Assembly (NCBI RefSeq): GCF_016801985.1
Contig: NZ_JAEVLS010000002.1
Span: forward strand, 1,178,001-1,242,000
Direction of reading: 5' to 3'
DNA length: 64,000 bases
DNA from: Steroidobacter gossypii
GTDB lineage: Bacteria > Pseudomonadota > Gammaproteobacteria > Steroidobacterales > Steroidobacteraceae
Positions 62,269 through 64,000 of the stretch are shown piece after piece. The position numbers and the translations under genes were made by a program. Below the pieces are notes generated by a model. That model saw nothing but the letters and a program-made list of their open reading frames with translations. It searched no databases and had not been told where the DNA came from. Every line of letters begins with the position of its first letter. The first letter of the stretch is position 1.

Positions 62269-63624
62269 TCAGGCGCTGTGCAAAGCCAGGATCTCGTCGA
62301 ACTGCGTGCGCACCTGGGTGAGCGCGATATGCTCGACTTCCGCATTCGCCACGCCTGAAGGCAGCGCCACCCACAACACGCCGTCGGGATGATGTTTGGC
62401 GCTGGTGGTGGTCGGCATGAGCAGAAAATGATCGTGGAAGTTCGCAGTCAGGCCGTTCACGGACGTGAAGCGCGTATGCGGCCTGACTTCGCCGGAGAAC
62501 ACGCCACAGCCGATGATGAACGCCCGGCCATCGAAGCCGCGGAGCTTGAACAGCGTGTGACCTTCGCTGGTCCTCACCTCTCTGAGCACCGCCTGCGCGA
62601 GCTCCGCATCCGCCGGATCGTTGTAATGAAGGCGCGCTTCCTCGGCCATGATCTGTTCGACGCGCGCGTTGGCCGGCGCGCCGATCGCGTCCAGCAGCCG
62701 CTTGAAGTCTTTCGGCAGGAACATGGCTTTGCCACCGCGTTCCTCGTAGTCGAGCATGGGCTGCTGGCTCAGCGCCGTGCATAGCACGATGGCGGTGTCG
62801 GAGCCGGCGATGGCGAGCGCCTTGCCGATCAACTCGTCCAGTCCTTGATAGCCGTAACGGATCGCCTTGCTGTAATTGCGCAGCTCGGTCGCATCCGGTC
62901 GCAGTGAAAACGCGTCCGGATCGTGGTGTCGCCAATATTTGTGTTGATAGTGAGCCGTGGCGTTGGAAAAGAACACGCCGATGCGCGGCCGACGCTCGCT
63001 GCGCCAGAAGTGTGCAAAGACATCCCAACACAGTTTGTCCAGCAGGCTGGCGCGGCGCCATTTCACATCGTGGCTGCCGATGCGTTCGGAGATCAGTTGC
63101 CGCGCCAGCGCGATGCAGGTGCCGGCGCTCATCCCGTGTCCCACGAGATAACGCAACGCGTCCAGCGCGACTTTTCTATCAAACCCCGATGAGCGGGCAT
63201 GTGTGTTCACCGCGCTGCGGACGAATCGATAGAACGGCTCGATCTCGGAGGAAGGCGTTTGTGAGGCAGCCCAGGGATCCGGCATGAAAATGGAGCCGTC
63301 AGTGCGATTGAACCGCACATTCATGGGGCACATCAGCAGTACGTTGTCCGATGACATGCGGTCCCAGAACGCCTCGTGCTGCAGCTTGCCTGCTTCGTCG
63401 AGATCGAGAATGCCGTGCTGATCCAGTGGCACGCCGGTGTGCACCGTGACCCACTGGATCCACGGCTCGAGCACCGATTCGTTGGTGTGCGTGATGTAAG
63501 CGCGGGAGCGTTGGCGTAGACGTTTGAAGTTGGGCAGGGCGCCTTCGGCCATGAATCGATCGATGAGACTCGGGCACAGCTCGTTCAGCTCGAGCAACAG
63601 CAAACGTTGAGCGGGCGCTGCCAT
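62269..63624 (-). CDS. Alkaline-phosphatase-fold (AP superfamily) protein of unknown substrate
   Basis: A 451-residue protein beginning MAAPAQRLLLLELNELCPSLIDRFMAEGALPNF, the LNELxP... type opening with an expected metal-site Asp/Glu and Asn. Further features are THTNESVLEPWIQWVTVHTGV (a Thr/Ser nucleophile-like position), HQHGILD and HYQHKYWRHH, a His-rich metal-like motif. GYQGLDELIGKAL and LLYDYEE-like segments also occur. It looks related to sulfatase/phosphodiesterase-type hydrolases. The start ATG 63624 is preferred over the upstream open frame. There is no signal peptide. The family fold is fairly likely; the function is unknown. Confidence 0.55.
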   Translation of the reverse strand: MAAPAQRLLLLELNELCPSLIDRFMAEGALPNFKRLRQRSRAYITHTNESVLEPWIQWVTVHTGVPLDQHGILDLDEAGKLQHEAFWDRMSSDNVLLMCPMNVRFNRTDGSIFMPDPWAASQTPSSEIEPFYRFVRSAVNTHARSSGFDRKVALDALRYLVGHGMSAGTCIALARQLISERIGSHDVKWRRASLLDKLCWDVFAHFWRSERRPRIGVFFSNATAHYQHKYWRHHDPDAFSLRPDATELRNYSKAIRYGYQGLDELIGKALAIAGSDTAIVLCTALSQQPMLDYEERGGKAMFLPKDFKRLLDAIGAPANARVEQIMAEEARLHYNDPADAELAQAVLREVRTSEGHTLFKLRGFDGRAFIIGCGVFSGEVRPHTRFTSVNGLTANFHDHFLLMPTTTSAKHHPDGVLWVALPSGVANAEVEHIALTQVRTQFDEILALHSA

Positions 63625-63794
63625 GAAGATCCTCCAGGCCAGTGGATGGAATCGAATGTTTGCTCGTGCCCGTTCGGGCGCGGCATACATACTACGATGC
63701 GTCCTCGACCGCAACGTCAGTAAACCGCTATGTCACTCCATGTCACTCAGGAGAGACATTGTAGGACCTACACGCGAGGGCTCGTTCGTAACTT
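63625..63794. other. Intergenic stretch with a tandem 9-bp repeat
   Basis: ATGTCACTC occurs at 63730-63738 and again at 63740-63748. The second copy is the left arm of an imperfect symmetry (ATGTC...GACAT, 63740-63759). It may contain a regulator site for the minus-strand gene at 63624. No gene is seen. Confidence 0.35.
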
Positions 63795-64000
63795 TTATTG
63801 GAACAGTGCGAGCGACTTGCTCAACGTGATCCACACGCCCCAGCCGAGAGGAATCGCCACCGCCGTCCAGGCGATGACGAGCAACACGGGATGACTCGTT
63901 GCCATCGCCGCGCCACCGGGAATGGCGCTGTGCGGCTGCGCCGGGGTGGGTTGGTGCGTGGGGGTTTGCTCGTGGGCCTGGGCTCGCTCGGCCGCGAGTT
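63795..64000 (-). CDS. MFS-transporter-associated small membrane protein (5' end beyond or at 63905)
   Basis: The minus-strand frame ends TAA at 63795-63797. It encodes one membrane helix, HPVLLVIAWTAVAIPLGWGV, followed by WITLSKSLALFQ. This closely matches the ~35-40-residue 'small subunit' found next to OFA/oxalate-formate-type MFS transporters. An ATG at 63905 gives MATSHPVLL..., of exactly that size. The frame also stays open to the window edge (LAAERAQAHEQTPTHQPTP... rich in P, H, Q), so it may instead be fused to a larger MFS protein. Confidence 0.55.
   Translation of the reverse strand, partial: LAAERAQAHEQTPTHQPTPAQPHSAIPGGAAMATSHPVLLVIAWTAVAIPLGWGVWITLSKSLALFQ

Noticed and set aside
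63740-63759. ATGTC...GACAT symmetry as an operator
   Set aside because: Only 5-bp arms with a 10-bp gap, easily found by chance. It is mentioned within the intergenic entry and not listed as a site.

Overview
The window is GC-rich, densely coding DNA from a chromosome of a gammaproteobacterium. Four markers point there: a fabD-fabG-acpP-fabF-pabB-pabC-mltG-tmk-holB-pilZ run, a HrpA helicase of about 1,300 residues, a class II DAHP synthase, and a gsp type II secretion cluster next to a rhombosortase. A Xanthomonadales/Nevskiales-type bacterium (for example Steroidobacteraceae) is an inference from gene content, not a proven assignment. No rRNA, tRNA, CRISPR array, integrase or intact insertion sequence was seen. 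Genes lie on both strands in short operons, often with 1-14 nt overlaps.

Layout. 1-5.2 kb: the end of a class II fumarase, a NudL-type CoA pyrophosphatase, mazG, a glycine-zipper protein, and a PepSY / PhoP-like / PhoQ-like signalling operon. 5.4-9.3 kb: hrpA. 9.6-12.7 kb: a class C beta-lactamase-fold hydrolase, a DUF1772 membrane protein and a ketopantoate-reductase-like protein, with two strong palindromes between the first two. 12.8-19.9 kb: a minus-strand lysine/aminoadipate catabolic pair (saccharopine- or lysine-6-dehydrogenase-like enzyme plus an ALDH7-type semialdehyde dehydrogenase), divergent from class II DAHP synthase, ilvD and HMG-CoA lyase. 20-30.7 kb: a GntR regulator and a peroxiredoxin, then a complete four-gene Wadjet (JetABCD) plasmid-defence operon of the DUF2397/DUF2398/SMC-like/DUF2399 kind, then an HTH antitoxin and an AbiEii-like nucleotidyltransferase toxin whose 5' end looks frameshifted. 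A strong bidirectional terminator closes this region.

30.8-41.5 kb: etfBA, an Asp/Glu-racemase-superfamily protein lacking the usual catalytic cysteine, an AlaA-type aminotransferase, a two-gene AddAB-like helicase-nuclease and a TerB-domain protein. 41.5-47.7 kb: gspHIJKLMN (pseudopilins and assembly platform, without gspCDEFG), divergent from a rhombosortase gene. 47.7-56.7 kb: fatty-acid synthesis genes running into folate (pabB, pabC), cell-wall (mltG), dTMP kinase, clamp-loader delta' and PilZ genes. 56.7-64 kb: a double cyclic-nucleotide-binding/rhodanese fusion, a FadJ-type beta-oxidation protein, an EEP-family phosphatase/nuclease divergent from a TIR-like protein, a small DksA-like zinc-finger protein, an alkaline-phosphatase-fold protein, and the end of an MFS-associated small membrane protein.

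The most notable accessory block is 21.4-30.7 kb. It is a phage/plasmid-defence segment of Wadjet plus a toxin-antitoxin-like pair, placed between housekeeping genes with no visible mobility gene. All family assignments come from reading motifs. No database search was run.
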